NCBI GenBank assembly: GCA_032622095.1
Contig: CP136067.1
Location: 122,981,030-123,045,029 of the forward strand
Length of the DNA: 64,000 bases
Source: Siphonodentalium dalli
Taxonomy: Eukaryota; Mollusca; Scaphopoda; Gadilida; Siphonodentaliidae
Direction: 5' to 3'
Shown piece after piece: positions 22,483-32,925 of this stretch (the stretch's first letter is position 1; each line of letters begins with the position of its first letter). Made by a program: the position numbers and the translations under genes. The notes under the pieces are model-generated. The model saw only the letters and a list, made by a program, of their open reading frames with translations. It did not search any database and was not told where the DNA came from.

Positions 22483-23590
22483 CAGGGATGTGGCTAGAGA
22501 GCTATATTTTCAATAGTTGGAAATTTCATACCTGCCACAACGAAATTTTACACCAACAATAGGTTGAAAATGTTCTTGTAGTTTGATTATAAAACAATTT
22601 ATTGGGGGAAATTTATTGTTTTTCGACCAATATTTGCATATGTTCCTATTTTTGGTCAAAATTTTTGACAGAAATGGACATCAGTTGGAAATTTCCAACA
22701 CTTGGAAAGCTTGTGTCCTGGTCCCTCCCCCGTGGCCAGTCAAAAACTTCTAGTTAATTTAAGAAAACAATATTGTCATACAATTGGTCAACATTGTCAT
22801 TGGACTGTCATCAGTTGGAAATTTTCCAACCTAAGTGGGGGTGTAGGGTTTGAAATTTCCAACAGTAGGAAGGCTTGAGGCTAGTCTAGATGTTAGGATT
22901 TTGCGATTTTCTTGTTCAGATTTCAAAATTTTCGCACACCGGGCCGAACCATGGTCGGCCCGGTGTGTCATTGCCCCATCCACATGGCCAATACAAAACT
23001 GCTAATTAGTTTAGCAAAACAACATTTTACTACATTTGGTCAAACTTGTAGACATAAATGGTCATCCGTTGAAGAATTTTCCAACCTGAGGGGGAGCATG
23101 AGGTTCGAAATTTCAAACACTAGGAAAGCTTCAGTTGAGGCCAGTCAAGATGCTAGGATTTGCGATTTTCTTGTATATAGTTTTCAAAATTTTCTCACAC
23201 CGGGCCATTACAACCATGGCCGGCTCGGTGTTTCCTTGTCTGTTGTCGGTAGCTGTGTGCATTTGTCTGGAATTAGATCACTAGTTGTTTTTTTGGGGCA
23301 ATTTTCAGGTTAAAATATCTTAATGTTCTCATACTGGGAAAATAGAAGCATGGCTTATGAATATATAGGAAATTAGGCCTGAGCAAGAGGTACAAGGGGG
23401 GGGGGGGTGCAAATGGAATTATGCAATAAATTGTGTTGGTGCGATTCCGACTCAAGGGGGGTGGGTGCAAATGGAATTATGCAAAAAGTTGTGTTGGTGT
23501 GATTCCGACTCAAGGGGGGGGGGGGGTGCAGTTGGAAATTCCCAAGGTGGACACCCCCCCCCCAGCGGAGACCCTCTAGCCACATCCCTG
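22483..23590. mobile_element. Non-autonomous hAT-type DNA transposon, 1,108 bp
   Basis: Perfect 17-bp terminal inverted repeats CAGGGATGTGGCTAGAG / CTCTAGCCACATCCCTG are flanked by an identical 8-bp direct repeat CCGCCCAT (22,475-22,482 and 23,591-23,598). CAGGG-type ends and an 8-bp target duplication are typical of hAT. The interior has GTTGGAAATTTCCAAC-like palindromes, GGGCCGAACCATGGTCGGCCC near 22,943, and a ~60-bp poly-G-containing tandem repeat at 23,390-23,530. No transposase frame, so mobility would need help in trans. Confidence 0.93.
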
Positions 23591-23598
23591 CCGCCCAT

Positions 23599-24205
23599 AC
23601 ATGTGTCCCTACTAGTAGTCACCGTGACCAAATGCATGGGTCGCAGACTACAACCGATTTCAAAATAATAAGTAAAATCGAATGTCAAACTAGCAGTTTC
23701 ACGTTCGGCGTTAGGCGTTCGACCCAAAAATAAATTTTCAGTTTCTCGATTGAAAGGTCTTATTTTGACCCAATTCGTGCCCCACCACACGAATCTGGTC
23801 AAAATTTCTAAATTTTAAAGAAAAATCTATTTTTTTCGTTTGAAGTTGGTTCGACGTTCGTAACTTGATGACATGGGGACCGTCTGATCGGATTGAGTAC
23901 ATTTAATACATATATAGAATAGAATATATAAAGGCGACGAATTTGAGATCATTTTTATCACATACTCACATTTTCTTTTATTGGTAATTGACATAGCTTG
24001 TCACAAACCAAAAATCAACATTATTGACTTAATAATGTAAAGGACAATAAACGAAATTGAAATTCCCAACTACACCTTTTACCGGACTCGGCCTCCTGGT
24101 CGCGCAGTTCGACTTTTAAACCGGAAAAACCAATTATCTATAAATAAAATGCCCATCGGACCACAGCTATCAAGGATTTGCAGAACAGTATACACGCGGC
24201 GCGCG
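23599..24205. other. Unique spacer with one short shared block
   Basis: GGGGACCGTCTGATCGGATT near 23,876 recurs as GGGGACCGTCTGATCCGATT near 51,233, so a small dispersed repeat is present. Nothing else seen. Confidence 0.45.
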
Positions 24206-24649
24206 CTAATGATGGAATATATCCACGCAGTGGTGATGGTTATATGCAGGAATGAGATCGGGAGAACAATATAGTGAAATCATGTTATTCCCGAACATCC
24301 AAAGGTGCCAGATTTGAGCGGCTTCTCTCACCATAATATCGACAATCTCCAGGACATCTTCAGCGATGCCATGGAGAGAATTTTGGATATACCCAATAAA
24401 CATGAGCATTTGTTTGTCCACAGGGAGATTAACAATGCACATATAACAGTATATGTGGAAATGTGAGAGGAAACGATACCATGTGTCATTTCTTGAGTCG
24501 ATTAGAAAATAAGAGTCGTCAAAAACATGACTCACTGTGTCATTATAAACTTGCACACATCTTATCACAGTGGTGCAAGATCGGTGGAGAAAACGGTGGA
24601 GAGTTTCAAGATGGCGACGGACAAAAGTAGCGTAAGGTACGTGGTTCAA
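24206..24649 (-). CDS. Unexplained 147-codon ORF
   Basis: It is the longest uninterrupted minus-strand frame in this area and is not simple repeat. The protein is His/Cys/Met-rich with FRKxxH-poor, aromatic stretches (SHFHIYCYMCIVNLPVDKQ, EIVDIMVREAAQIWHLWMF). I recognise no domain. It overlaps the zinc-finger first exon at 24,611-24,636 in antisense and the left inverted repeat at 24,566, so it may be a chance frame. It could instead be a relic of a gene ending just outside the TIR element. Confidence 0.2.
   Translation of the reverse strand: MNHVPYATFVRRHLETLHRFLHRSCTTVIRCVQVYNDTVSHVFDDSYFLIDSRNDTWYRFLSHFHIYCYMCIVNLPVDKQMLMFIGYIQNSLHGIAEDVLEIVDIMVREAAQIWHLWMFGNNMISLYCSPDLIPAYNHHHCVDIFHH
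24611..24636 (+). CDS. C2H2 zinc-finger gene, exon 1
   Basis: TTTCAAGATGGCG is a good start context. The exon reads MATDKSSV plus AG and is followed by a GTACGT donor at 24,637. The two leftover bases fit exactly with the acceptor at 26,053 (AG|A = Arg), giving MATDKSSVRIEAMEESFNAE across the junction. The start lies ~45 bp inside the left inverted repeat, so the repeat forms the 5' UTR or promoter. The intron would be 1.4 kb and holds two MITEs. Confidence 0.55.
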
Positions 24650-25097
24650 CTCAATGAACTTTTTTTCTCATTTAAGTAATTCATTTCACTAACTAAGACA
24701 AAGTTGCACGGGCAGTCGAATTGTGTGTGGAATATATTCGGCATGTTGTTCAATTGATATTAAGTATTGTAAGTGTGCTAGAAAGGTCAACATGTGGTGA
24801 AATGTTTTGTTTACCGTTTGAGGTGGCGAGATTCGTGCATTTTTGTGTATACATTGTGAATCCGACGGGATTCAGACGGAATCCTAACGGTTGTGTTTGC
24901 TAGAGGATATGAAGTTACACGAGTAATGCAATTTATACTTAACACTTACTTGAGATTAATTAGATTGGTGAAAATGAAATTATTTTCCAAATTGTCAAAA
25001 TGGCGGTGTAGATGAAGACAATTTACACAATAATGATGACGGTGAAGAGTACAATATTTATGATGGTGTAGAGTATTTTCTAAATTCAAATACATGG

Positions 25098-25262
25098 ATG
25101 TAATTATAAGCAATCAACGTCGTTTGTGATGTCATTTCGGGCATAGACCTAATTATCAATGTCAGGCATTATGGGCATACGGTATAGGCTATTTTTGCCT
25201 CTGACACCTACATTGGCCTATGCATAAATCACATCGCAAACGATGTTGATTCCATAATTATA
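25098..25262. repeat. Palindromic MITE-like element
   Basis: TAATTATAAGCAATCAACGT, then CGTTTGTGATGT, is mirrored by ACATCGCAAACG and ATGTTGATTCCATAATTATA at the right. The arms also share GGGCATAGACC / GGCCTATGC. It lies in the zinc-finger gene intron. Confidence 0.75.
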
Positions 25263-25434
25263 TTGTCTAACGCACCATCAATTTGCATTTATGCTAGGAA
25301 AAGTCGTTTTATTGAAACCTAATGAATTTTAAATATTAAAGGGTCTAGATATGATCAGTTGGATTGTATCGGTCTCCGGTGATCATGGACGGAGGTCACG
25401 AAGACCATTCTTCTATATAGTGGAATTTATCGAT

Positions 25435-25905
25435 AGGACTATAACAGCCAATACGCACACGCTTGACTACCAAAAGATAACATATCGGGGTCCACGATAT
25501 GTTGGCTATTGGCATACAATCGCGACCACGGGAGGCACGTGATGTTCGATTGAATATACCATATCATCGAAATATAAAATTATTTTTATAAACGAAATAA
25601 CGGACATATTTGGAGAAGTGTTTTATAAGAGCGTTCCCCAAACCTCCCCACCCAAGGGAAGAATTTGACTTATATTTCTCCAGAGTTGATCTATTGTGGT
25701 GTTGCAATTTATCACACAAATCGCCGTCATTTCGTCAAAAAAATTCTTTATAGAGTTATTACCCTTCAGATTAAATATGATATTCAATCGAAAGCACGCG
25801 TGCCTCCCGTGGTCGCGATTATATGCCAACAGCCATCATATCGTGAACCCCGATATGTTATATTTTGATAGTCAAGCTTGTGCGTATTAGGTGCCTATAA
25901 TATAT
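25435..25905. repeat. MITE with ~130-bp inverted arms
   Basis: The left arm contains CCAATACGCACACGCTTGAC, ACATATCGGGGTCCACGATA and CGCGACCACGGGAGGCACGT; the right arm contains their inverses (GCACGCGTGCCTCCCGTGG, GTGAACCCCGATATGTTATA, GTCAAGCTTGTGCGTATTAG). The overlapping short ORFs on both strands are arm artefacts. Confidence 0.85.
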
Positions 25906-26053
25906 ATAGCCATATGCATACTTAATAGAGATGACAAACATAAATTATTTTTATTAAGAGTAATTTGGGACCTTATTTGAACTCCCTGTATACATATATT
26001 GAACTTTGCTCTCCATAACCTTACTTGTGATTGTTTTGTTTTTTTTATTTCAG

Positions 26054-26484
26054 AATTGAAGCAATGGAAGAATCCTTCAACGCAGAATCAGGCTCAACGT
26101 CTCAGACAACGAGTGGTCAATCGGACTCGGACAAGCGATTCAGACATGCGTGTGCATATTGTGCAAAAGGCATTTCTAAATTCCTTCAACATGAAAAAGT
26201 ACGAGAATACACACACAAATTCACAACCACCCCGTGTGGTGATGGTGGCCAAATGTTTAATGAGAAACATTTTGTTTCTATATGCATATAGAAAGTCACC
26301 AAATTGGAAAGTGGCACACATGGGATAAATGCGGTTCTGTCTTTACCAGGAAGGATACCTTAAGAAATCACACGAAAGCTGTATACACGACAAGGACGTC
26401 CTTCATCGATGCCGCAGCTGCGGGAAAGTATATAGCTGATGGCGTGCAGCCCTGGCTGCACAAGTTGACAGGTGTCACTAACTG
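26054..26484 (+). pseudogene. C2H2 zinc-finger gene, exon 2 (frameshifted, four finger remnants)
   Basis: After a long T-tract and TTTCAG, the frame gives IEAMEESFNAESGSTSQTTS, then HACAYC, the first Cys pair of finger 1. A frameshift moves the rest of finger 1 (AFLNSFNMKKYENTHT) to another frame. Finger 2 (CGxxxQMFNEKHF ... HIESHQ) and finger 3 (WHTWDKCGSVFTRKDTLRNH) need further shifts. In finger 3 the first Cys has become Trp (WDKC). Finger 4 (HRCRSCGKVYS-stop-WRAALAAQVDRCH) contains a stop. A transcription-factor-like DNA-binding role is the family norm; this copy is dead. AATAAA lies near 26,613. Confidence 0.75.
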
Positions 26485-26736
26485 ACAACGGACCTATAGA
26501 TACAGTATTATACGTGGAAAAACCACAACCATTTATGTTGCTATTATGTTTTGAAGATTGGAATTTATCTTTTTAAGAGTAAATATATATGTTATGTATG
26601 TTATGCGTTACTGAATAAAGAGGCAGGGTCTACTTTGTTTATACTTTGAATGGTCTTTATTCAATAAAATGGAAGTTGTCACAAAAATACCATAGCCTGT
26701 AATTGTATTAGCCTTGTCATTGATTCGCGATCATCA
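26485..26736. other. 3' flank with two poly(A)-signal-like sites
   Basis: AATAAA near 26,613 on the plus strand and again in TTCAATAAAATGG near 26,660. Also a small inverted pair around AATGGTCTTTATTCAATAAA. Confidence 0.4.
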
Positions 26737-26890
26737 ATCCAGACCCGTTCTGTTGTTTTAGTGCTACAGGTCAAAGTTATGCAGTAACAATCCATATATG
26801 GAGCTGCTGACTGTTCATGAATTCCATATATGGAATGCTACTCCAGAACTTTGACATTGTACATAGCACTAAACGGAACGGGGCTGGATG
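26737..26890. repeat. Palindromic MITE, copy 1
   Basis: GTTTTAGTGCTACAGGTCAA ... CCATATATGGAG ... TTCATGAATTCCATATATGG ... AACTTTGAC ... TAGCACTAAACGGAACGG form inverted arms. The same palindrome occurs at 50,010-50,160 (GTTTTAGTTCAACAGGTCAA ... GTAGCACTAAAACCACGGAA). Confidence 0.85.
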
Positions 26891-27092
26891 GATTCAATAT
26901 GGCCGCGACTCAGTGCCAATGCTTATTGTTTATGTCAATGTACATCGGAAAGATATATCATGCCTTGCGGGGAACGAAATAAGCCTTTTTACGAATTGCA
27001 GAGTAACCATTCTTTCAAATGAGTGGGGGTAAACAGTAAGGGCAACAGATATTATACATATCGTGTGTTTATTCTTTATATTTTCTGAAAGT

Positions 27093-27258
27093 TTAATCCC
27101 CGCCTGATGTCTGCAAATATTTTTTGATTCCTGCATGGACACGGTGAAATTCTCTCACAGGAAATGGGTTTCTCGCTGGCTCCTCTGGCTGTGACACTTT
27201 TCCACTTTTAAGCCTTCGTTTGAGATGTGTGCACTCTTCTAAGTCGAATTGATGATCC
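27093..27258 (-). CDS. Candidate terminal exon of a minus-strand gene
   Basis: On the minus strand, CTCCATTGCAG precedes an open frame: DHQFDLEECTHLKRRLKSGK, VSQPEEPARNPFPVREFHRV, HAGIKKYLQTSGGD, stop. An AGAATAAAC poly(A)-like signal follows about 20-30 nt after the stop (near 27,070). The sequence looks protein-like (charged and proline-containing) and the signals are in the right order, but no upstream exon with matching phase was found. It faces the zinc-finger gene tail-to-tail inside the same TIR-bounded segment. Family not recognised. Confidence 0.4.
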
Positions 27259-28534
27259 CTGCAATGGAGTATCATAACCATGCTTTAAGTTATATTGTAT
27301 GTCTATTAATTGTAGCTATGGCATCAGTTTTTAAGAAGAATGCCATGTTACATTCGACTAGAGCTTCAGTTGATTCACCAAACATACATCATGGAACATC
27401 ACCAATTTGGGACCAAAATATCTTAGTGTGGAGTTTTAATTTACATTAAGATCGCACAGCCTTGTGGTCTGTGGTGTTTGGAGTGGTTTGTTATGCATAT
27501 CTAATCGAGCGTCACCGGTAAATTTTCATGAAATATATCTATATATTGCACCCTGTAGATTATCTCAATGTCGGGGTCAAATATGACTTTTTACGAGGCA
27601 ATTATATAATTTTGTTTTCTGCTTGTTTCACTATTTCAACTTCGAACCTATTCCAATACTAACGTACCAATCGTCAAACAAACATGGGTTGTATTGTTTT
27701 CGATAACATGATACACTGGTATCTATCCCAATGAACAAATTTCTCTCTCAATTTACTTACCAGAATATGAAAGAAAAGTGATTTTTCGTGTTCTCCAAAT
27801 TAATGACCAGGCAAGTGACATCACGTCATTTATATTAGACAGGCGGGAATAGCTACTGGTGTGTAGAATTCTGATAAGACATGACATCCATGTACATACA
27901 TTAGCCTGATCGCAGATACATCTATAGCACATCTGCTATGTCTCAAGAACTGGATGAAGATGACAGCATTCGATTATGGCCATTTGTATTAGTATATCAC
28001 GATTTTCATCAACACCACCATGTCTAGATATCATCTACACCACCATCGTGTATTTCATCTACACCATCATTACTTATTGCTATTCGCAGTAACCAGGCAC
28101 CATTCTACACCGTCATAAACATTCATCTGCACCGCCAAAAATGGTTGTTTGTATTGAGGTAAATTCAACCGATTTTGAAGGTGACCATGAGAAGTAATTT
28201 ACTCCTGTGTATCTAGAACAATCAAATATACACTCCCGTGACGTTTTAACATCCTGAAGTTGCCATTAACAACATCCTGACCGAATAATATGGTAAAATA
28301 ACAATTTAATTCCACCTCAAATGACAGCAATTTTATGAACGTGGGATTCGAACCTGTTTCTAACATTAACAGTGAAGAAAAACGTCAATTATTTTGCATC
28401 CCGCCAACACCCAATTTATAACCAGTAAAGTTGCGTAAATGTGCGGTTACTACTGTTCGAAATATACCAGTAATACCACGATTTACAACGACATACTCAT
28501 CAAAACATACATCTCCACCATATTGGATAATCTA
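27259..28534. other. Interior of the TIR segment, no confident gene
   Basis: A minus-strand stretch near 27,290-27,390 (GESTEALVECNMAFFLKTDA) looks weakly protein-like but lacks clear splice sites. Repeated GGTGTAGAT motifs (reverse strand) lie at 28,015-28,140. Confidence 0.35.
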
Positions 28535-29329
28535 CACCGTTTTCTCCACCAATCTTGCACCACTGTGCACACAATAGTCCAGGCACATTAGGTTTCACTA
28601 GGGCAAAAAAATCCGGGAAAGCTGAATTTTTCAGGGATTAATAAGAACAGGTTTATGAACAACTTGGCAAAAGTCCCCTAGAATCCGAGTTGAGCTTTTT
28701 GAGATATCTTGATTTTTCGGAATGGTTCATATTCTGACGCAATTCCATCGAGCCATATGCGAATACAGTCATATGTAGACTAATTTAGGTACTCAATCTT
28801 CACAAATACACGCCTATTGTGGTGCAGGTGTCGCTAGATATGTGAAATTTATGTTTGAGCTCACAACCAATCATATTCCGTAAGTGTGATGACATTATTA
28901 CCGAAGAGAGCACTTGAATTGCATGACGATTCAGAATTTTTCATACAAAAGAGAGTGAGTAAAGATAATGAGATGGCAATTATTGAAATATGAACACTTC
29001 TACTGGAACAGAGGTTAATTCAGATAATGACATTGATAAGATATATCGAAAAGTCACAACTCTGATAATTTTACGACCGAAAACTTAACCCTACCCCCTA
29101 AACGTACACCATGCCGTCGAGTGTCTGAAAGCCTAAAAAGACCACATAACAAAAATGTCAGAAAAGCTGCTCATACGAAGACCACAGCAGGACTGATAAC
29201 ATGTTCCGATATGTCCAAAGACGACGATACTGACAAAATATATTGGATATCAGCAAACAGACGAGATTCGAAACACAGCGAATATTCATGGATGACCAAT
29301 CAAAAAAATATCTACATGACGGTTGGATC

Positions 29330-29511
29330 TGTGAGTCTGTGATTGCTACAAGAATCCAAATTACACCTGCACAATCCGGAGCACGACAAGCCTGCTTTCT
29401 TACACCACATCTCTTACTGCAACCGCTCTTACACCCACAACTGACCAAATTAAAGAGATTTTCAGGCGCGAAGGGCTGTGTTGTTGCAGTTTGATCTAAG
29501 AACGCCACTGG
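29330..29511 (-). pseudogene. Cys-rich C-terminal tail of the PIN-type element protein
   Basis: The minus strand gives FAPENLFNLVSCGCKSGC-SKRCG; after a one-base shift it continues CKKAGLSCSGLCRCNLDSCS. The pattern CxC-x3-C-x3-C ... C-x5-C-x3-C-x-C is the metal-binding-looking tail I know from this uncharacterised invertebrate family. It is separated from the PIN part by a stop near 29,510. Role unknown, possibly nucleic-acid or zinc binding. Confidence 0.6.
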
Positions 29512-30540
29512 TCACCGACCAGCCCCCAATCTGTTGGCGACAGCGAGTACCCTAACCATTCCTGAACCAGTTTGTAGGTATGTTCGGAAGGCATGCTGGT
29601 GTGCTGTACAACTGGTTGGTGGTGGAAGGGAAGCAAGTTGAATGCACTTACTCAGCTTAGTTTTGGCTGCATAACGCGTATAAGCAACGTATCGGTAATG
29701 GTCGAGGGAAGCGAACTTTCTCGCTCCGTATAACACCAATAGAATTCGTTCCCCCGACGAGGCAATTTCTTTATTTGTGCTGTCATGTGCCGTGAAAGAG
29801 TCAATGTAGTTTTGTAAATCTCCAGAAAGTTCAGAGACCATCATGTTGAAGACTTTCTTTTTTCCTAGACGAAAGAGCGCCGAAGTTGTATCACAACCGC
29901 TGATAGCATGTGCCAGCAATACTTTTCCCTTTGACTTACCAAACTTGATCGAAATTTCTCCGACTGAGAAGAGGACTTTGTGTGCGACAGAGAACATCAT
30001 GTATATGTTCCAGTCCGAGTGATTGCGACACGTTAGGATAGCAAGTAAGTCTTTGTCTGTTCCAAGAACTACAACATTGGTTTTATCCTTTGAGCTAAGT
30101 CCAATGCTATCTCAGCGATCAGAACATCAGCATTTGCGTTTGCTTGTTTCGACTGGACACCGATGTGGGGAAATTCCTGCATTGACAGACGGATTAGTTG
30201 TGTTTTGTTCCGACTATTGGCCAGAAAATCAGATTGGGAGGTGGTTACTGGCAGGTCAAGCGAGATGTTGATATCTGCGGAATATCTACCCTTAGCTCTG
30301 CGTGCTTGCTCCACACCCTTTGTTGACATATCACATTCATAGCCATCAAATACAGCAATGGCATTGGATCCAAAATGTTTCATTATATAATTTGAATATG
30401 AGGTGCAGATATCTCCATATGATGACTGTTTGGGCCAAACGACTGCTCTTAACAAAAAGCCACCATCTATGATAAAAAACAGGGCTTCCTGGAAGGTTTT
30501 TCCGTTCAGTGGCATATGACTTGAGTATTTTACCAAGGAC
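29512..30540 (-). pseudogene. PIN/XPG-like nuclease domain of the element protein
   Basis: Two minus-strand frames, 30,536-30,069 and 30,070-29,512, join at a frameshift near 30,070. In order they show FIIDGGFLLRAVVWP, AVFDGYECDMSTKGVEQARR, ANADVLIAEIALDLAQ, then in the next frame VVVLGTDKDLLAIL and KVLLAHAISGCDTTSALFRL. The spaced acidic residues (IDGG, FDGY, ADV, TDKD, GCDTT) are the arrangement of FEN1/XPG-type PIN nucleases, which bind metal and cut DNA or RNA. All are kept here although the gene is broken. What this nuclease does in the family is not known to me. It could be the element's catalytic protein or a cargo function. Confidence 0.75.
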
Positions 30541-31440
30541 GCTCTTCTGCACGTGTCTTTCTCATTCCACCAGAATCAAACAGTGCCGGCGGTTTTGGTG
30601 CTAGCTCATACTTTAGATATCCCTCCATTTCGGACTGGGACTGAATCACACATGTGATGCGGCTGAAAAGTAACGTGGGATCGACTACCACTTCATCTCC
30701 ACGTACTTTGATAAAATTGGCCATTGATGCGATTGATTTGACAGTGTCGGTCCGACGCAGTTTGATGTTTCTGAATGCTTCCCTACAGCCTTTGATACGC
30801 ACACATTACCAACTGTAACGCCCTGGCCACAGCTGACTGATTTGTCTGTCACAGTGCCAGATGACAATGAGACTAACTGCAGTGGGTCTCTATTGCCGAA
30901 CGGAGAATGCACTCTCAACCAGTTGAGGAATTTGTTAATATCACTGATGTCATTTGCTTGAGCGCTCTTGCGAAGGTCCCGGTGTTGGTCAATGTGGCCA
31001 GTGTGGACTTGAACAAGTTTTCAAGAGCATTGCATATCGGCAGACAGAGGGGAAGGGCGTGAACCCATTTCGCAATAGTGCTCTCCGTTATTCCTCTGCC
31101 ACGTGTGAGACCGCCAGGTACCTTGAACATCCGCATAAGGCACTGTTCTATGGTTTGGTCGGAATAAATCCCATCCCAGAACTTATCAGCCCTTCTGATA
31201 GTGAAGAATCCCTTCTCCATGAACGCCTTGAAGTCGTCGACGGGTTTGTTCGGGGGAGATCTTCCATCTGTTGGAGGTAGAGATGATGGACACACTTAGC
31301 GTATGAAAAATGACTACCAGCATGGTAAATTGGTATCATCAGTCTTACACAATACGTATGGAGTGCACAGTCTCCAGTGCGCTCTGCTCTCAGGAACAAT
31401 TGTAGAAGACTGATTTGTTTGTGATACTGCGCCCGCAATT
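30530..31440 (-). pseudogene. Middle part of the element protein (RAERTG and GGLTRGRGITES blocks)
   Basis: Successive minus-strand frames give SLLQLFLRAERTGDCALHTY and HFSYAKCVHHLYLQQMEDLP (31,438-31,250), then KGFFTIRRADKFWDGIYSDQ and FKVPGGLTRGRGITESTIAK (31,295-30,915), then DPLQLVSLSSGTVTDKSV and PTLLFSRITCVIQSQSEMEG with YLKYELAPKPPALFDSGGMR (30,918-30,530). I recognise this block order from long uncharacterised proteins repeated in many invertebrate genomes. At least three frameshifts separate the pieces. No function is known to me. Confidence 0.72.
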
Positions 31441-31529
31441 TCCCGCTCCACCGCGGAGCAGGCCATCAAGGAGATCTAACAAACTGATCGATGACGTCAG
31501 TTTGAACGACAGCTTCCGCTATTGTGCAT

Positions 31530-32699
31530 TTACCTGCGACGATATCTCCACAATGTCATGTTGCGTTCAAAGTGGTGCAGTCCACGCGTTTCAAGCACGC
31601 GACTTTCTTCAAAGAGATGTCTAGTCATAGCAACTTTGGATAGCAAATGAGCACGGACAGCCCTGGAGTATGCGTGGCCACTAATAATATGATGGATTGA
31701 TCCTCCAGCATAAGCAGTGGCCCAAAGTTCATCAAGACCACTTCCAGCCATAATAAAGTCCACTGCCCCCAAATAAGACATAAGCATATGGAATCCTCCA
31801 AGCCTCACAAAGACGTTTGTCAACTCATCAGAGGAAGTTACTCTCTCAACCGCCTTGATAAATAGCGGCTTATCAAAAGTCACTGGGCAAATGTTTAGTC
31901 CTTGTTTTTCACATTCGGTTTGCGCGAAAATGAGTGCTGTGTATATGGTACTGACGTTTGAAGGATCGAAATTTATGAAGGGCAATATTTCAATGTCACT
32001 TGTCTTATAATGTTCTTCTTTGGTCACAACATGCATATAACCAGCCCACGAAGGCTATGAGATGACCCCAAGCACATAGCTCAGCGACCAGAGGGAATCG
32101 ACAGACTCGGCATGCTTTAGAGTTTTGGGAACCGATTCACCCAGATGAAGTAGATCTTTCATCACGATCAGATCCAAACCTGATTGTGTGGGTCTGTTGT
32201 AACTTTTCAGCGGAATATAACCGAACTCGCCAGATCCAACATTACCAAGATTGCCAGTCAATCGTTTAAGTGATACTTCTTAGTCGGCAAATCCCCCCAT
32301 ACTATGGCATGTATTGTTACCATCTATTATGCGTACATTACAGTCTGCATTATCGAAAACAAATTGTGTGGATTTTGTCAGTCCGGGCGATGGTCCCTTG
32401 TGAAGCATAATTGACGATATATATTGCTGAACTTCTCTGTAGCTCGAAGAAAACATAAGCCCATTTCAAATGTCAATTAGTTTCCTCGATGCATATTTTC
32501 GGTGTATATATATAGACTGCAATTGACCGAGACAAAAGACCGCGGTCGACATGAACTTATCACAGAATCCTGGATGCTCGAATGAATCATCATATACATA
32601 TATATTAATCATATGATGGGTCACTAGATGATTCATACATGGAACGACCTTGACATTTATACTACCTAGTCTACCGGGTATTGAAAACTCATATGTTTC
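31530..32699 (-). pseudogene. Central part of the element protein (FDNADCN and LGGFHMLMSYLG blocks)
   Basis: From high to low coordinates: a frame-shifted SSIQDSVISSCRPRSFVS (about 32,560), SRKLID, then FSSSYREVQQYISSIMLHKG and TKSTQFVFDNADCNVRIIDG with HSMGGFAD (32,440-32,290), a stop, then GNLGNVGSGEFGYIPLKSY (to 32,055). The next frame (32,036-31,530) gives ILPFINFDPSNVSTIYTAL, VTFDKPLFIKAVE and VFVRLGGFHMLMSYLGAVDF with IMAGSGLDELWATAYAGGSI. These are the signature blocks of the same family. About 120 bp at 32,575-32,699 next to the LINE insertion are not explained by either element. Confidence 0.75.
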
Positions 32700-32910
32700 T
32701 ATTACGTGTGGAATAAATTCACTAAGGTCGGGTCGATTTTTATAGTGAATGGATTCTTTTATGTAAAGGCACACACCACCTCTACCATCATCGTCATCAG
32801 CTCTACACTTGAATACCATAGGGTGATATCCCGGTATTTGAAAGTGTGATGCTTGTCGTATTTTAAATGTTTCTGTTAAAGCAATGACGTCGAATGAATT
32901 ATTATTCGAC
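32700..32910 (-). pseudogene. Inverted 5' piece of the LINE endonuclease
   Basis: Read on the minus strand from 32,910: NNSFDVIALTETFKIRQAS, FQIPGYHPMVFK, GRGGVCLYIKESIHYKNRP, DLSEFIPHVIET. This is the N-terminal half of an APE endonuclease (the ALTET metal site and the RGGV block). Its end (HVIET) continues directly in sense into the plus-strand start (IFVEINPG at about 32,926), so the two pieces were one reading frame before inversion. Confidence 0.85.
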
Positions 32911-32925
32911 TTTATGTCGCACAGG

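Larger units (their letters stand above)
24566..28567. mobile_element. TIR-bounded ~4-kb segment carrying a decayed zinc-finger gene
   Basis: CACAGTGGTGCAAGATCGGT followed by GGAGAAAACGGTG (24,566-24,598) occurs in inverse at 28,535-28,567 (CACCGTTTTCTCC then ACCAATCTTGCACCACTGTG). Just inside both ends there are repeated GGCGGTGTAGATGAA and GATGGTGTAGA motifs in mirror orientation (about 25,000-25,075 and 28,015-28,140), like subterminal transposase-binding repeats. No target duplication is evident. Inside are a C2H2 gene on the plus strand, a candidate minus-strand terminal exon, and three MITEs. Confidence 0.65.

Noticed and set aside
27761-27850. Upstream exon (MSLAWSLIWRTRK, donor GTAAGT) for the minus-strand tail at 27,093-27,258
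   Set aside because: Its phase gives an immediate stop when joined to the 27,258 acceptor.
28341-28362. tRNA-like B-box on the minus strand (GGTTCGAATCCCAC)
   Set aside because: No matching A box, anticodon arm or acceptor stem around it; the T-arm stem does not pair well.
24206-28567. Assigning the TIR segment to hAT because its ends contain CAGTGGTGCAAG
   Set aside because: No 8-bp target duplication flanks it and no hAT transposase block is seen.
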